From Helicobacteraceae bacterium (lineage in GTDB: Bacteria; Campylobacterota; Campylobacteria; Campylobacterales; SZUA-545), in contig JAISOU010000084.1 in the NCBI GenBank assembly GCA_031275395.1, forward strand, positions 1 to 50,561: a stretch of 50,561 nucleotides of DNA, read 5' to 3'. Positions 34,988 through 44,002 of the stretch are shown here, piece by piece; position 1 is the stretch's first letter; every line of letters begins with the position of its first letter. The notes under the pieces were generated by a model that was given only the letters and a program-made list of their open reading frames with translations, ran no database searches and had not been told where the DNA came from. The position numbers and the translations under genes were made by a program.

Positions 34988-36586
34988 TTGATAGAAAAAC
35001 TCAGTCCCACAACGAGATGGATCATATTTGTCGCGGTTTTATTCGCGTTTATTACGCTTTATCAGCGTTATTTTGTCGAACCGCAGGCGGCGGCTAGGCA
35101 GGAAGCCAATAAGATCGCGCAACGGCAAAACGCGAGCGCTCCGATCGAAGCAAACGCCGCGCCGAGCGTCGCCTCTAATAACGCCGCGCCAAACGCGGCG
35201 GGCATAGTGCTATCGGGCAAAGAGGCTATATTTACGGTCAAAACCGCGATAAGCGAGCTAACGATCGACAATCTTGGCAGAATATCGCAAGCGACGCTAA
35301 CGGGGGTCGTTTTTAAGGGCGAGGAGGGCAAATCCACGCCGCTTCTCGATCCCAAAAATCCGCGTCCGTTGGAGATTCGTTTCTCTGATCGCGCAATTCA
35401 CGCGGAGGCGTTTAAAACCGCGTATGAAAGCGACTATAAAGGCGATCTTATCGACGCGAGCGAAAGCCCCGCCGAATTGATTCTGACGCAAACTTTAAGC
35501 GATATAACGATCGTAAAAACGCTTACTTTTTACCCCGACGGACATTACGATCTAAAGGTTAAAACAAGCCGCCAAACCGACTTTTTTATAACGACCGGCT
35601 TTAGACCAGTCGCCGCGAGCGATCCAATGACGGTTCAGGGCGCGCTTGTTCACACGCAAAATGGAACGATCGAAACGATCGAGGACGGCGAAGCGATCGA
35701 TAAGATCTTTAGCCAAGCGAAAATGGTTAGCGCGTTCGATCGCTACTACGCAAGCCTGTTTTTTAACTACGAATCGCCGTTAAACGTTGTTATTAGCAAA
35801 GAAAACGGGGACGATCCGCTGGCGTTTGCGCGCTCGAACGGCAATCTGGCTCTAAGCGGCTATATAGGGCCAAAATATGTCGAACGGCTTCGCGCGATCA
35901 ATCCCGAATTAACTAACGCGGTGGAATACGGCTTTTTCACCTTTCTTTCAAAGCCCCTTTTTGTCGTTTTAGAGTGGATATATTCGTTTATTCCAAATTG
36001 GGGTTGGGCGATCGTCCTATTTACTATTCTTGTCAAGATTGTTTTATTTCCGCTAAGCCATAAGGGTATGGTTAGTATGGCGAAATTAAAAGAGCTAGCG
36101 CCAAAAATGAAAGAGCTTCAGGCGCGTTATAAAGACGACAAGGCAAAATTGCAAACGCATATGATGGAGCTATACAAAAAGCACGGCGCAAATCCGCTTG
36201 GCGGTTGTTTGCCGCTTTTACTTCAGATTCCAATCTTTTTTGCAATCTACCGCATATTGCTTAACGCAATCGAGCTAAAGGGCGCGAACTGGTTTTATAT
36301 TGGCGATCTTTCTCTAAAAGATCCGTTCTTTATTTTGCCGATCTTGATGGGCGCGGCGATGTGGTTTCAGCAGAAAATTACGCCTAGTAATTTTACCGAT
36401 CCTATACAGGAAAAACTTTTTAAGTGGCTTCCGGTGGTCTTTACGGTATTTTTCCTCTTTTTTCCTGCCGGATTAGTTTTATATTGGTTGGTTAATAACA
36501 TTATCTCCATTGGACAACAATGGTTTGTAAATAAAAGCATAAAACTTGCAAAAGAAAGAAAAGTAGAAGGCAATGAAAAAAATTGA
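34988..36586 (+). CDS. yidC: Membrane protein insertase YidC
   Basis: YidC inserts and folds inner-membrane proteins, alone or with SecYEG. The 532-residue protein has an N-terminal helix (about 12-28), a large periplasmic domain (to about 310) and the conserved C-terminal five-helix insertase core. The core includes GWAIVLFTILVKIVLFPL, GGCLPLLLQIPIFFAIYR and FFPAGLVLYWLVNN. The start is a TTG behind AAAGG. Its 3' end overlaps jag by 14 bases. Confidence 0.96.
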   Translation: MIEKLSPTTRWIIFVAVLFAFITLYQRYFVEPQAAARQEANKIAQRQNASAPIEANAAPSVASNNAAPNAAGIVLSGKEAIFTVKTAISELTIDNLGRISQATLTGVVFKGEEGKSTPLLDPKNPRPLEIRFSDRAIHAEAFKTAYESDYKGDLIDASESPAELILTQTLSDITIVKTLTFYPDGHYDLKVKTSRQTDFFITTGFRPVAASDPMTVQGALVHTQNGTIETIEDGEAIDKIFSQAKMVSAFDRYYASLFFNYESPLNVVISKENGDDPLAFARSNGNLALSGYIGPKYVERLRAINPELTNAVEYGFFTFLSKPLFVVLEWIYSFIPNWGWAIVLFTILVKIVLFPLSHKGMVSMAKLKELAPKMKELQARYKDDKAKLQTHMMELYKKHGANPLGGCLPLLLQIPIFFAIYRILLNAIELKGANWFYIGDLSLKDPFFILPILMGAAMWFQQKITPSNFTDPIQEKLFKWLPVVFTVFFLFFPAGLVLYWLVNNIISIGQQWFVNKSIKLAKERKVEGNEKN

Positions 36587-37727
36587 AGCTCCAACATTAG
36601 AAGAAGCGTATAGACTAGCGGCGTTAGAGTTTGGCTGTTCCGTTACCGAACTTGACGTAGAGGTGGCGCAACAGCCGACCTCGGGTTTTCTTGGAATATT
36701 TAAGAAAACGGCGATCGTATTCGTTACGAGAAAAGAGCCGACCTCTTACGCGCCTCCTCGCGCGACGCAAAGAAACGAAAACGCCTATAAGACAGAACAG
36801 TTCGCTACAGACAAAACGCCTTTAGAAAAAATCGATCTCGACGAAACAGAGCTTGGGGAAACTTTTACGCCGACTCTGATCGCGCCTAAAGCCAGAAGCG
36901 AAAGGCGAGAAGTTAAAACCGTCGAACGCGATCGCCATGAAAGACCGTCTTTGAAACCTAGCGTAGCCGATCGTCTGATCGACGGCGCTTTTGCGGACGA
37001 AGCCGCGCCGATTCTAGCTCCAGAAAAAACGCAAAAAGCGGATCTATTTATCCGCGCCGAACGAACGGGATTTACCCTATCCGATCGAGTCGAAAAAGTT
37101 AGCCGCGCGGAAAAAAGCGCGAATTGGGTTGAAAAAAGCGAAAAAATAGAGAAAAAAGAGCGACCAAAAACGCCTCCTATAAGACCGCTTATCGATCGGG
37201 GCGAAAGTTTTGGATCGCTCGATCTTTCTATAGAAAAAATCCGCCAAAAAACTCAAGATTATAAAGTTATCTGCGAGCAGATCGAAACGACTTTGCGTAA
37301 TCTATTCGCGCAAACCTCCTACAAAATCGATACGATTACGGCGACTATGTACGACGATAAAACCGTCCGCGTATTTTTTGACGGAGAAGACGCGGCGCTC
37401 ATGATCGGCAAAGACGGTTATCGCTACAAAGCGTTAAGCTATATTCTATTTAACTGGATCAATCCGACTTTTGGTTATTTGCTTAGACTTGAAATCGCGG
37501 AGTTTTTACAAAATCAAGAGGATATGATCGCGCGTTATTTAGAGCCTTTGATAACGCAGATCGAAGAAAGCGGCAAAGGACAAACGCGGGTATTAGACGG
37601 CGTTTTAGTTCAGATCGCGCTTAAAGAGTTAAGATTGCGCTTTCCCGAAAAATACGTTGGGATAAAAACCGCGCAAGACGGCGAGGGAAAATATGTCGTC
37701 GTCAATGACTTTATCAGAAGATTTTAG
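36573..37727 (+). CDS. jag: RNA-binding protein Jag/KhpB
   Basis: Jag (KhpB) is an RNA-binding protein linked to cell division and envelope growth. The 384-residue protein has the Jag N-terminal domain (residues 1-52, ending SGFLGIFKK). A long charged, disordered-looking linker (about 55-225) follows, then a KH domain with the GxxG loop in IGKDGYRY (278-285). The C-terminal segment is R3H-like, ending VVVNDFIRRF. It overlaps yidC at its start and mnmE at its end by 35 bases. Confidence 0.9.
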   Translation: MKKIEAPTLEEAYRLAALEFGCSVTELDVEVAQQPTSGFLGIFKKTAIVFVTRKEPTSYAPPRATQRNENAYKTEQFATDKTPLEKIDLDETELGETFTPTLIAPKARSERREVKTVERDRHERPSLKPSVADRLIDGAFADEAAPILAPEKTQKADLFIRAERTGFTLSDRVEKVSRAEKSANWVEKSEKIEKKERPKTPPIRPLIDRGESFGSLDLSIEKIRQKTQDYKVICEQIETTLRNLFAQTSYKIDTITATMYDDKTVRVFFDGEDAALMIGKDGYRYKALSYILFNWINPTFGYLLRLEIAEFLQNQEDMIARYLEPLITQIEESGKGQTRVLDGVLVQIALKELRLRFPEKYVGIKTAQDGEGKYVVVNDFIRRF

Positions 37728-39060
37728 CGCCAAAAACGTTACAATCATAGCGCCCGCGACGCCTCTTGGACGCGGAGCTATAGCGATTGCGCGTTTAAGC
37801 GGACCAAAAGCGCTGGAAATCGCGCTTTTGGTCGTCAAAAAAGATAGTTTAACTCCGCGCTACGCCCATCTATTATATTTATACGATTGCAAAGATCAAC
37901 CCTTTGATCGCGCTATTGTTATCTACTTCAAAGCGCCCAAAAGTTACACGGGCGAAGAGGTTGTAGAGTTTCAGACGCACGGCGGTTTAGCGGCGTTAAG
38001 CGTTTTAATAGAAACGCTTAAAAGTTACGGCGCAGTTTTGGCTAGAGCGGGCGAGTTTAGTTTAAGAGCGGTTAAAAACGGCAAAATGACAATCGAGGAG
38101 GCGGAAGCCGCCGCCGCGTACGCTTCGGCGATCGGAGCAAAAGCGGCAAATCTTTTGGCAAAACATTTAAGAGGCGATCTCGGACGATTCGTCGATGATA
38201 TTAGAACGCGGCTTTTGCGTCTAATAGCCTATTCTGAAACCTCGATCGATTACGCCGACGAGGAGCTTGGCGATACGCAAAAACATATGTTAGATCAACT
38301 TGACGAGCTAGAGCGAATTTTGCAATCGACTATCGAATCTAGCAGGCGACGACGCGGGCTTTTGCGCGGTTTTGAGATCGCTATTATCGGCAAGCCAAAC
38401 GTTGGTAAAAGCTCCTTATTAAACGCGCTTTTAGGCGAAGCGCGATCGATTGTGAGCGATCAGGCGGGAACGACGCGCGATCTGGTTAGCGAAGAGCTAA
38501 GAATCGGCGAACATATCGTTAAAATCTTAGATACGGCAGGTTTGCGCCATAGCGAAAATCAAATCGAGGCGATCGGCGTTGAATACGCAAAAAAAGCCGC
38601 AAAAAAAGCCGATCTGATCATTGCGCTTTTCGACGGATCGAGTGCGTTTGAAAACAGCGATCGAGAGGTTTTAGAGCTAACGCGCGATCGTCTGGCGCTT
38701 TTAGCGATCAATAAAAGCGATTTGTCGCAAAAGATCGATCTATCTTTTTTTGAAAATCGCGGCGCTCTAGCTATTAGCGCTAAAAGTACGATCACGCCTT
38801 TAATAGAGGCTTTGGAAACCACGCTAAATAAACAGATCGGAAGCGAAGAAACTATGCTTGTGTCCGAAAGGCAGATCGAGTTGGTAGAGCGCGCCGCAGA
38901 GCGCTTAAATCTCGCTAAATCGCGCCTGATTGACGGCGAATTAGAGTTATTTAGTTATTTAGCTAACGAAGCGATCGTTTCGATCGGATCTATTACCAGC
39001 CCAAGCGAATACGGCGAACTCCTCGATATAATGTTTAGCGAGTTTTGTTTGGGAAAATGA
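37693..39060 (+). CDS. mnmE: tRNA modification GTPase MnmE
   Basis: MnmE with MnmG modifies the wobble uridine of several tRNAs. The 455-residue protein has an N-terminal folate-binding domain (APATPLGRGAIAIARLSG). A helical domain follows, with an inserted GTPase domain carrying P-loop GKPNVGKSS (233-241), DQAGTTRD and DTAGLR. The C-terminal FCLGK holds the catalytic Cys of the C[I/L/V]GK motif. The ATG at 37693 has GAGGG upstream and lies inside jag. Confidence 0.97.
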   Translation: MSSSMTLSEDFSAKNVTIIAPATPLGRGAIAIARLSGPKALEIALLVVKKDSLTPRYAHLLYLYDCKDQPFDRAIVIYFKAPKSYTGEEVVEFQTHGGLAALSVLIETLKSYGAVLARAGEFSLRAVKNGKMTIEEAEAAAAYASAIGAKAANLLAKHLRGDLGRFVDDIRTRLLRLIAYSETSIDYADEELGDTQKHMLDQLDELERILQSTIESSRRRRGLLRGFEIAIIGKPNVGKSSLLNALLGEARSIVSDQAGTTRDLVSEELRIGEHIVKILDTAGLRHSENQIEAIGVEYAKKAAKKADLIIALFDGSSAFENSDREVLELTRDRLALLAINKSDLSQKIDLSFFENRGALAISAKSTITPLIEALETTLNKQIGSEETMLVSERQIELVERAAERLNLAKSRLIDGELELFSYLANEAIVSIGSITSPSEYGELLDIMFSEFCLGK

Positions 39061-39080
39061 CGGACAAAACGATTAAAGAT

Positions 39081-39887
39081 TTAACGCGCTATCTGCATAT
39101 AGAGATATATTAAAAAAATTATAATCGGCTGATGAACAATATAGATAAGTAGGCTATGCCCGCCGACAAAGGTTAAAAAGCCGATCGGACGTTTGAATAA
39201 CGAACGCGGAAGAAAGGCGCGATACGCGCCCATAAACGCGCCCGTTAAAAAAACGAACAGATAGGGAAAGAGCGGAAAGTAATCGATCGATTTGAAACCT
39301 TACGTTTTCATTCCCAATATAAAGAACGCGTCGGTTTCGTATAAAACGGCGGGTAAAGCTAAGCTAAAATCGCCAAAACCAAAATAGCCTTTTGTCGTAT
39401 TCCACACAATCAAGGCGAGCGCCAAACAGACTCCGGCGCCAAACGCGGGCTGGATTTTTTCGATTAGCCTAGAAAATAGCGCGGCGATAAACATAGATGG
39501 CGCCATGCAATGCAAAATGCCAAAGATCACAAAGTTTTTCGCGTTGAATAGATATGTTGCAAACGTGATCAAAAAAGCGCATAACGCTATCTTAAAAGCG
39601 CGTTTATAAGGACGTTTAGAAAACCGCGAGCAAAAACCGGCGATAAATAAAAAACTGCAACAGATATACTCCTGCCAAACGCCTACGCTAAAGCTCGAAA
39701 ACCACGACCAATCCGCGCCGTAAATCTTTACCGCGCAGTAACAGAAGTGATAGGCGATCATATTTAGAATGGCGACGGCGCGCAACTCGTCTATAATTGC
39801 GCTGCGAGAATGAAGCGGCGGCGAACCTTTGAACCAATTAACCGCGATTGATATTTTACTAAACAGCGGTTGGATAGCGATTGTCAT
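39081..39887 (-). pseudogene. DUF1624/heparan-glucosaminide acetyltransferase-like membrane protein, in-frame stop
   Basis: The gene starts at an ATG behind GAGG and encodes a multi-helix membrane protein (SAIIDELRAVAILNMIAYHF, FGILHCMAPSMFIAAL). At 39300-39302 a TAA interrupts the frame, but the same frame continues without any shift: GFKSIDYFPLFPYLFVFLTG, then GGHSLLIYIVHQP, ending at 39081. Both halves fit the DUF1624 family of acyltransferase-like membrane proteins, and the 268-codon total is near family length. A single C-to-T change (CAA to TAA) would explain the stop. The family acylates sugars in some organisms; the target here is unknown. Confidence 0.75.
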
Positions 39888-40181
39888 AAAACCTCAAATC
39901 TTAATTGCGTAGAGAGAATTATAAAATAAACGACATTTAGAAGGTTCGGTTTAATATATTTGCGTATTGAATATCCGTAAGCGCTCGCGGAAAAGTTATT
40001 CGCGATTTACGAAAGCCTTTACGCTTTTATAAAAAAGATAAACCGTCGCAACGGCGCGACAACGTTATCAGGCAAGGTTAGCGTATCATGCGCGTAGGCT
40101 TTGATAGCCAAACGGCATTTTTGCAAGTCCGCGATATAATACTTTTGCGATTATATTTGAACTTTAAGGAGGGCATAAGTT
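39888..40181. other. Divergent intergenic stretch
   Basis: These 294 bases separate the broken acyltransferase gene and the small exported gene. Apart from the -10 box at 40135-40140 I see no gene or strong repeat. Confidence 0.5.
40135..40140 (+). promoter_or_regulatory. -10 element TATAAT upstream of the exported 152-aa gene
   Basis: A perfect TATAAT lies 41 bases before the GTG start, with AT-rich DNA before it and an AAGGAGGG ribosome site after it. Confidence 0.5.
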
Positions 40182-40640
40182 GTGAAAAGATTCTTTTTAG
40201 TTGCGTCGTTGGTTTTGCAAACCTCATTTTCCGAAGATAGTTTTCAAAATCCGTTGGCCGTCGGAGACGTTTCCAGAGAAAACGCCAAACCATTGCCCGC
40301 AATATACGTAAACGATATGTTCAAACGAACGGAAAAAGCGTGCGAAGCTAAGAACGTCGAAGCAACGCTAGATCAAATATCGAACGAGCAACGAAATTTT
40401 ATACTTCAAAATAAGTCTGCTACGAAGCCGCTTTTTGAACATATTTCCTATATATGCAAAGATATGGCGACAATAAAAAATAATATTTTATCCGTCTCGC
40501 CCAATCCTTCCTATGCGACTTTCACAAAAAGAGGATCCGCTCGATTATGCTTTTACGTTCAAGACAAGAACGATCGTCAATGCAAAGGCGAGTTAAGAGT
40601 CGCGTTTGAAAACGGAAAACTCAAAATAAACGAACATTGA
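40182..40640 (+). CDS. Small exported protein of unknown function
   Basis: The 152-residue protein starts at a GTG behind the strong ribosome site AAGGAGGG and has a short signal peptide (MKRFFLVASLVLQTSFS). The mature part contains four cysteines: in KACEAK, YICKD, LCFYV and RQCKGE. These could form disulphides in the periplasm. No family was recognised. It has its own promoter-like sequence and no operon partner. Confidence 0.65.
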   Translation: MKRFFLVASLVLQTSFSEDSFQNPLAVGDVSRENAKPLPAIYVNDMFKRTEKACEAKNVEATLDQISNEQRNFILQNKSATKPLFEHISYICKDMATIKNNILSVSPNPSYATFTKRGSARLCFYVQDKNDRQCKGELRVAFENGKLKINEH

Positions 40641-40746
40641 CGACAATCTCCGACCCCAAGTAAGTCGGCAAAATACGTCGTATTGCGCTAAAAGCGTTTG
40701 CGAAACTAGAGAGTCGATTTTAACGCGCTATATAATTAGTCGCCAA

Positions 40747-41970
40747 TTATTTGCTTTTCCACATTTCGATTAGATCGGGTTTTGCTTTTTCGAAGGCTTG
40801 CGCCTGCTTTTCAAAGTATGCGTTCACGTCGATCGCCTCGTCGCTTAAAGCGTCGATCAGCGAAGCTACGCGGGCGTTGTAGATTGGAATTAAAGAGCTT
40901 AAGAGCTTATTTCTCTGCCTCTCTTGCCTATTATACTGCCAAGCGTATCTATAAACGATTTTTACCCATATATCGATCGGCAGATCGAAAGGTTCGTTTT
41001 CACGTTTTATAGCGAGTTTTTCTAAAGCGACGTAAGATTCTTCGTCTAAAAACTCGCGCCATAAAGCGCCAAAAATTGCGAAGCCGTTTTGAAAGTAGTC
41101 GATCAGCGCCGATTTATCGACTAAAAACGGCGAAGGCTCAATTCCTACATATTCGCCGAGCAGTTCTATATCGCGGGTTTTATTTATGTTGGTCCAGAAC
41201 TCCTGATCGGTCGCCATCAACGAAAAGATTGTCCCTACGACCTGATAAAACATAACGCTTAGATCGTTTGGATCTTTTTGCGGACGAATCTTAACGCCAA
41301 GACGCGCTTGCACGACGCGAAAATTATACGCGAGCGCTCGCGTCGTTATCCATATATCGACGCCGTATTTTGCTATGTCGCTCTCCCACTCGTCGAGCGA
41401 CAATAAAAACCGCGCGAAATTAGCGCCCAATCCCCAATCGCCCCCGATCGGTTGTCGTATATTCGCTCCATAAACGGAGCGAATTAAATTATAAGCGATC
41501 GTTCCCGTGATCATAGCGTCGAACTTATAACGTTTATACGCGGGCGCGATAAAGTCGTATTTGCCGCTTAAAATCGGATCTAAAACGTTGCGAGTCCATT
41601 CGGGAGTCGTCGATTTATGATCGCTTTCAAATATGGCGATCGCTTTCGCGTTTAGCGCCGAAGCCGCTTCTAAAATCTGTCGAAACGCCGTGCCTTTGCC
41701 CGCCGCGCCGCGATAGATCGAAACGATTTTCGGAATTGCGCCGACTTTGACGGCGCTTGCGATCTCCCGCGTGTCGTCCGTGCTGCCGCCGTCGCTTATT
41801 ATGATCGCCGACTTTTTATCGGGATAGTATTTTGCCAATCCAAAAGCGATCGCGTCGATCGCAAAAGCGATCGTATTTTCGCAATGAAAACTAGGAACGC
41901 CTATAAGAATATCAACCTCGCCGATCGCTTTTAATTCTTTAAGCGTTTCCTCCCTGATCGCGCTTTTCAT
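40747..41970 (-). CDS. Family 2-like glycosyltransferase
   Basis: The 407-residue protein has a GT-A fold pattern: VDILIGVPSFHCENT at residues 19-33, IISDGGSTDDT, a GKGTAF loop and the ESDH acidic motif for metal-nucleotide sugar binding. A PIGGDWGLG segment follows. The layout resembles mannosylglycerate/glucosylglycerate-type synthases, which make compatible solutes, but the substrate cannot be fixed from sequence. It ends the long pyrH-led cluster and overlaps the flavoprotein gene by four bases. Confidence 0.82.
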   Translation of the reverse strand: MKSAIREETLKELKAIGEVDILIGVPSFHCENTIAFAIDAIAFGLAKYYPDKKSAIIISDGGSTDDTREIASAVKVGAIPKIVSIYRGAAGKGTAFRQILEAASALNAKAIAIFESDHKSTTPEWTRNVLDPILSGKYDFIAPAYKRYKFDAMITGTIAYNLIRSVYGANIRQPIGGDWGLGANFARFLLSLDEWESDIAKYGVDIWITTRALAYNFRVVQARLGVKIRPQKDPNDLSVMFYQVVGTIFSLMATDQEFWTNINKTRDIELLGEYVGIEPSPFLVDKSALIDYFQNGFAIFGALWREFLDEESYVALEKLAIKRENEPFDLPIDIWVKIVYRYAWQYNRQERQRNKLLSSLIPIYNARVASLIDALSDEAIDVNAYFEKQAQAFEKAKPDLIEMWKSK

Positions 41971-42923
41971 AATCTATGCGCTTTTATGTATTGCACAATC
42001 TTATAAGCGTGATTCAAACTAGCCGCGATCGATCCTCCAATTCTCGCCGCCACGTCGCCCGCTACGAAAAGCCCCGAAACGTTCGTTTGATAATTTTCGT
42101 CGTAGATCGCTTTTCCTTCGCTATCCAACTTGATATTGCAACGCTTTAGAAAATCAAGCGGCGCCGAACCGCCAAGAGCGTAAACGATCCGATCGAAAAC
42201 CTCTTTTTCGCCGTCTGCGAAATTAACCATTACGCGAGCGCCTTCGTCGTTTAGGCTTAAAATATCGACGCCGAGTTTCATACGGATTTTGCCTATCGCC
42301 GCGTGGTGTTCTATGATCGATTGATTGATCGGATTAACCCTTGTAAATCTATCTTTGCGATAGGTCAGCGTAACGTTGTTGCAATCGCTTAGATAATGCG
42401 CGAACTCAGCCGCGCTGTCGCCGCCGCCGACGACTAAAATTCGCTCGTTGCAACCGATCGCGTCAAGATTGAATTGTATGCGATCTTTTAATGTCGTGGG
42501 AATCGCGTAATCGGGTTTATTTGGTTTGCCCATAGCGCCGATCGCGACGATCGCGTTTTTGGCTTTTATAATCTCGCCGCCCGCGATAATCTCAAAAGGT
42601 TCTTTCGGCTCGATCGCCGCGATCTCCGTATTAAAACGCGTTTCGATTGTATGATTAGATAATAGCGCGTCGAAAAGCTCCAGCGTGCTTTCTTTCGTAC
42701 CGTCCATAAAATGCACGTTGCCTTCTAAAATCACCTTCTGCCCGCGCCAATCTTTATCGACGCGCTTATGATCTTTGTAAAAGCTCCTGATCGTCGCCGA
42801 ATGGTTCGGCCCTTTTTCAAAAAGAGCCACTTTTTCCAAGCCCAACGCGCTCGCCTCGACGGCGCTCGCGATCCCCGCCGGCCCTCCGCCAATCACCGCT
42901 AAATCATAAATCGTTTCGCCCAT
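41967..42923 (-). CDS. Thioredoxin-reductase-like NAD(P)/FAD oxidoreductase without CxxC
   Basis: The 318-residue protein has an FAD-binding GGGPAG loop near the N-terminus, an NAD(P)-binding VVGGGDSAAEFA at about 162-173 and the C-terminal FAD motif GLFVAGDVA. The redox-active CxxC of true thioredoxin reductases is absent, so it resembles YpdA or ferredoxin-NADP reductase-type relatives. The electron acceptor is unknown. The ATG of MGETIYD is preferred over an upstream TTG. It is co-transcribed with the amidase and the glycosyltransferase. Confidence 0.88.
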   Translation of the reverse strand: MGETIYDLAVIGGGPAGIASAVEASALGLEKVALFEKGPNHSATIRSFYKDHKRVDKDWRGQKVILEGNVHFMDGTKESTLELFDALLSNHTIETRFNTEIAAIEPKEPFEIIAGGEIIKAKNAIVAIGAMGKPNKPDYAIPTTLKDRIQFNLDAIGCNERILVVGGGDSAAEFAHYLSDCNNVTLTYRKDRFTRVNPINQSIIEHHAAIGKIRMKLGVDILSLNDEGARVMVNFADGEKEVFDRIVYALGGSAPLDFLKRCNIKLDSEGKAIYDENYQTNVSGLFVAGDVAARIGGSIAASLNHAYKIVQYIKAHRL

Positions 42924-42931
42924 TAACCCGC

Positions 42932-44002
42932 CTACCTTTTCCAATTATTTAAGAAGTAATTTTCGATTCCGTTTGCGATCCCTTCGGCGATCGCCTTTTG
43001 GTAACTAGCGTTTTCTAGCCGCTTACTCTCCTCTTTATGGGTAATATAGCCTATCTCGACTAGCGCGGCGGGCATTTGCGCCCCCGTTAGCACCCAAAAA
43101 GGCCCCTCTCGCACTCCCCCGTCGCGGGCTTTGCTATAAACCCCTCGCGCCGAAACGAGAAGCGATCGCTGAATGTCGATCGCGAGCTTATTGGATCTGA
43201 CGACCATTTCGCGGTTTAGGAAGTTCAAAAAGGTTTCTTTAGCGTTTTTCTCCATCGTATCGACGACGACGGAGTTTTCCAAAGCCGCCACCTCTTTTGC
43301 GCGCTGGTTTGTCGCGGGCGATAAGAAATAGGTTTCTATACCCTCTAATTTGCTCGGCGACGCAACCGCGTTGGCGTGGATCGACACGAAAATATCCGCC
43401 CCCAGCTTGTTCGCCATACCCGTGCGATCGTGAAGGCTCACAAACTTATCCGTTTGGCGCGTCATCTTTACGTCGATGCCGCGCGCGCGCAACGCCTGCG
43501 CCGTCAGAAGCGTCATATTAAGCGCGACGTCCTTTTCCTTTTTTTTGCCTATGCCGATCGCGCCCGCGTCCTTGCCGCCGTGTCCCGCGTCGAGAACGAC
43601 GATCGGAGCGCGATCGCCAAAAATGTTGGCGTTTTTACCCGCGATCGCGATCGTCATCGTTTTATCTTCGGTTTTGATCGTTATATCAAAACTGATCTGG
43701 CTTGAAAGGACGATTCGCGCCGTGCCGGAGTTAAACTGAGCGATACGGACGGCGACTTTAGAGCTTTTTTTATCTTCGAAAGGTTTATTTGAAAACGTCG
43801 CTTTTACGTCGATCACGCGGCGAAACGGCTCGCTTGCCGTCGCCTTTATGATGAAATCGTTATACGAGCTTTCGCCGATCGCGCTTTCAAACTTGACGAC
43901 TAGCTTCGCGCCGTCATACTGATAAGAAACGATCGACTGCGCGTTAAGCGCGGCGGCGAAAAACGCGAACGCGATAAAAAGAGCGTTAGCAATTTTCCCC
44001 AT
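42932..44002 (-). CDS. amiC: N-acetylmuramoyl-L-alanine amidase (Amidase_3)
   Basis: The enzyme cleaves peptidoglycan between MurNAc and L-alanine during cell separation. The 356-residue protein has a signal peptide (MGKIANALFIAFAFFAAALNA) and an AMIN-like beta domain (about 25-125). A C-terminal Amidase_3 domain follows, with zinc ligands in VLDAGHGGKD, the Glu of KKKEKDV and the His of VSIHANA. The catalytic Glu lies in ALVEIGYI. It overlaps the NMO gene end by 17 bases. The symbol is by family and not certain. Confidence 0.93.
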   Translation of the reverse strand: MGKIANALFIAFAFFAAALNAQSIVSYQYDGAKLVVKFESAIGESSYNDFIIKATASEPFRRVIDVKATFSNKPFEDKKSSKVAVRIAQFNSGTARIVLSSQISFDITIKTEDKTMTIAIAGKNANIFGDRAPIVVLDAGHGGKDAGAIGIGKKKEKDVALNMTLLTAQALRARGIDVKMTRQTDKFVSLHDRTGMANKLGADIFVSIHANAVASPSKLEGIETYFLSPATNQRAKEVAALENSVVVDTMEKNAKETFLNFLNREMVVRSNKLAIDIQRSLLVSARGVYSKARDGGVREGPFWVLTGAQMPAALVEIGYITHKEESKRLENASYQKAIAEGIANGIENYFLNNWKR

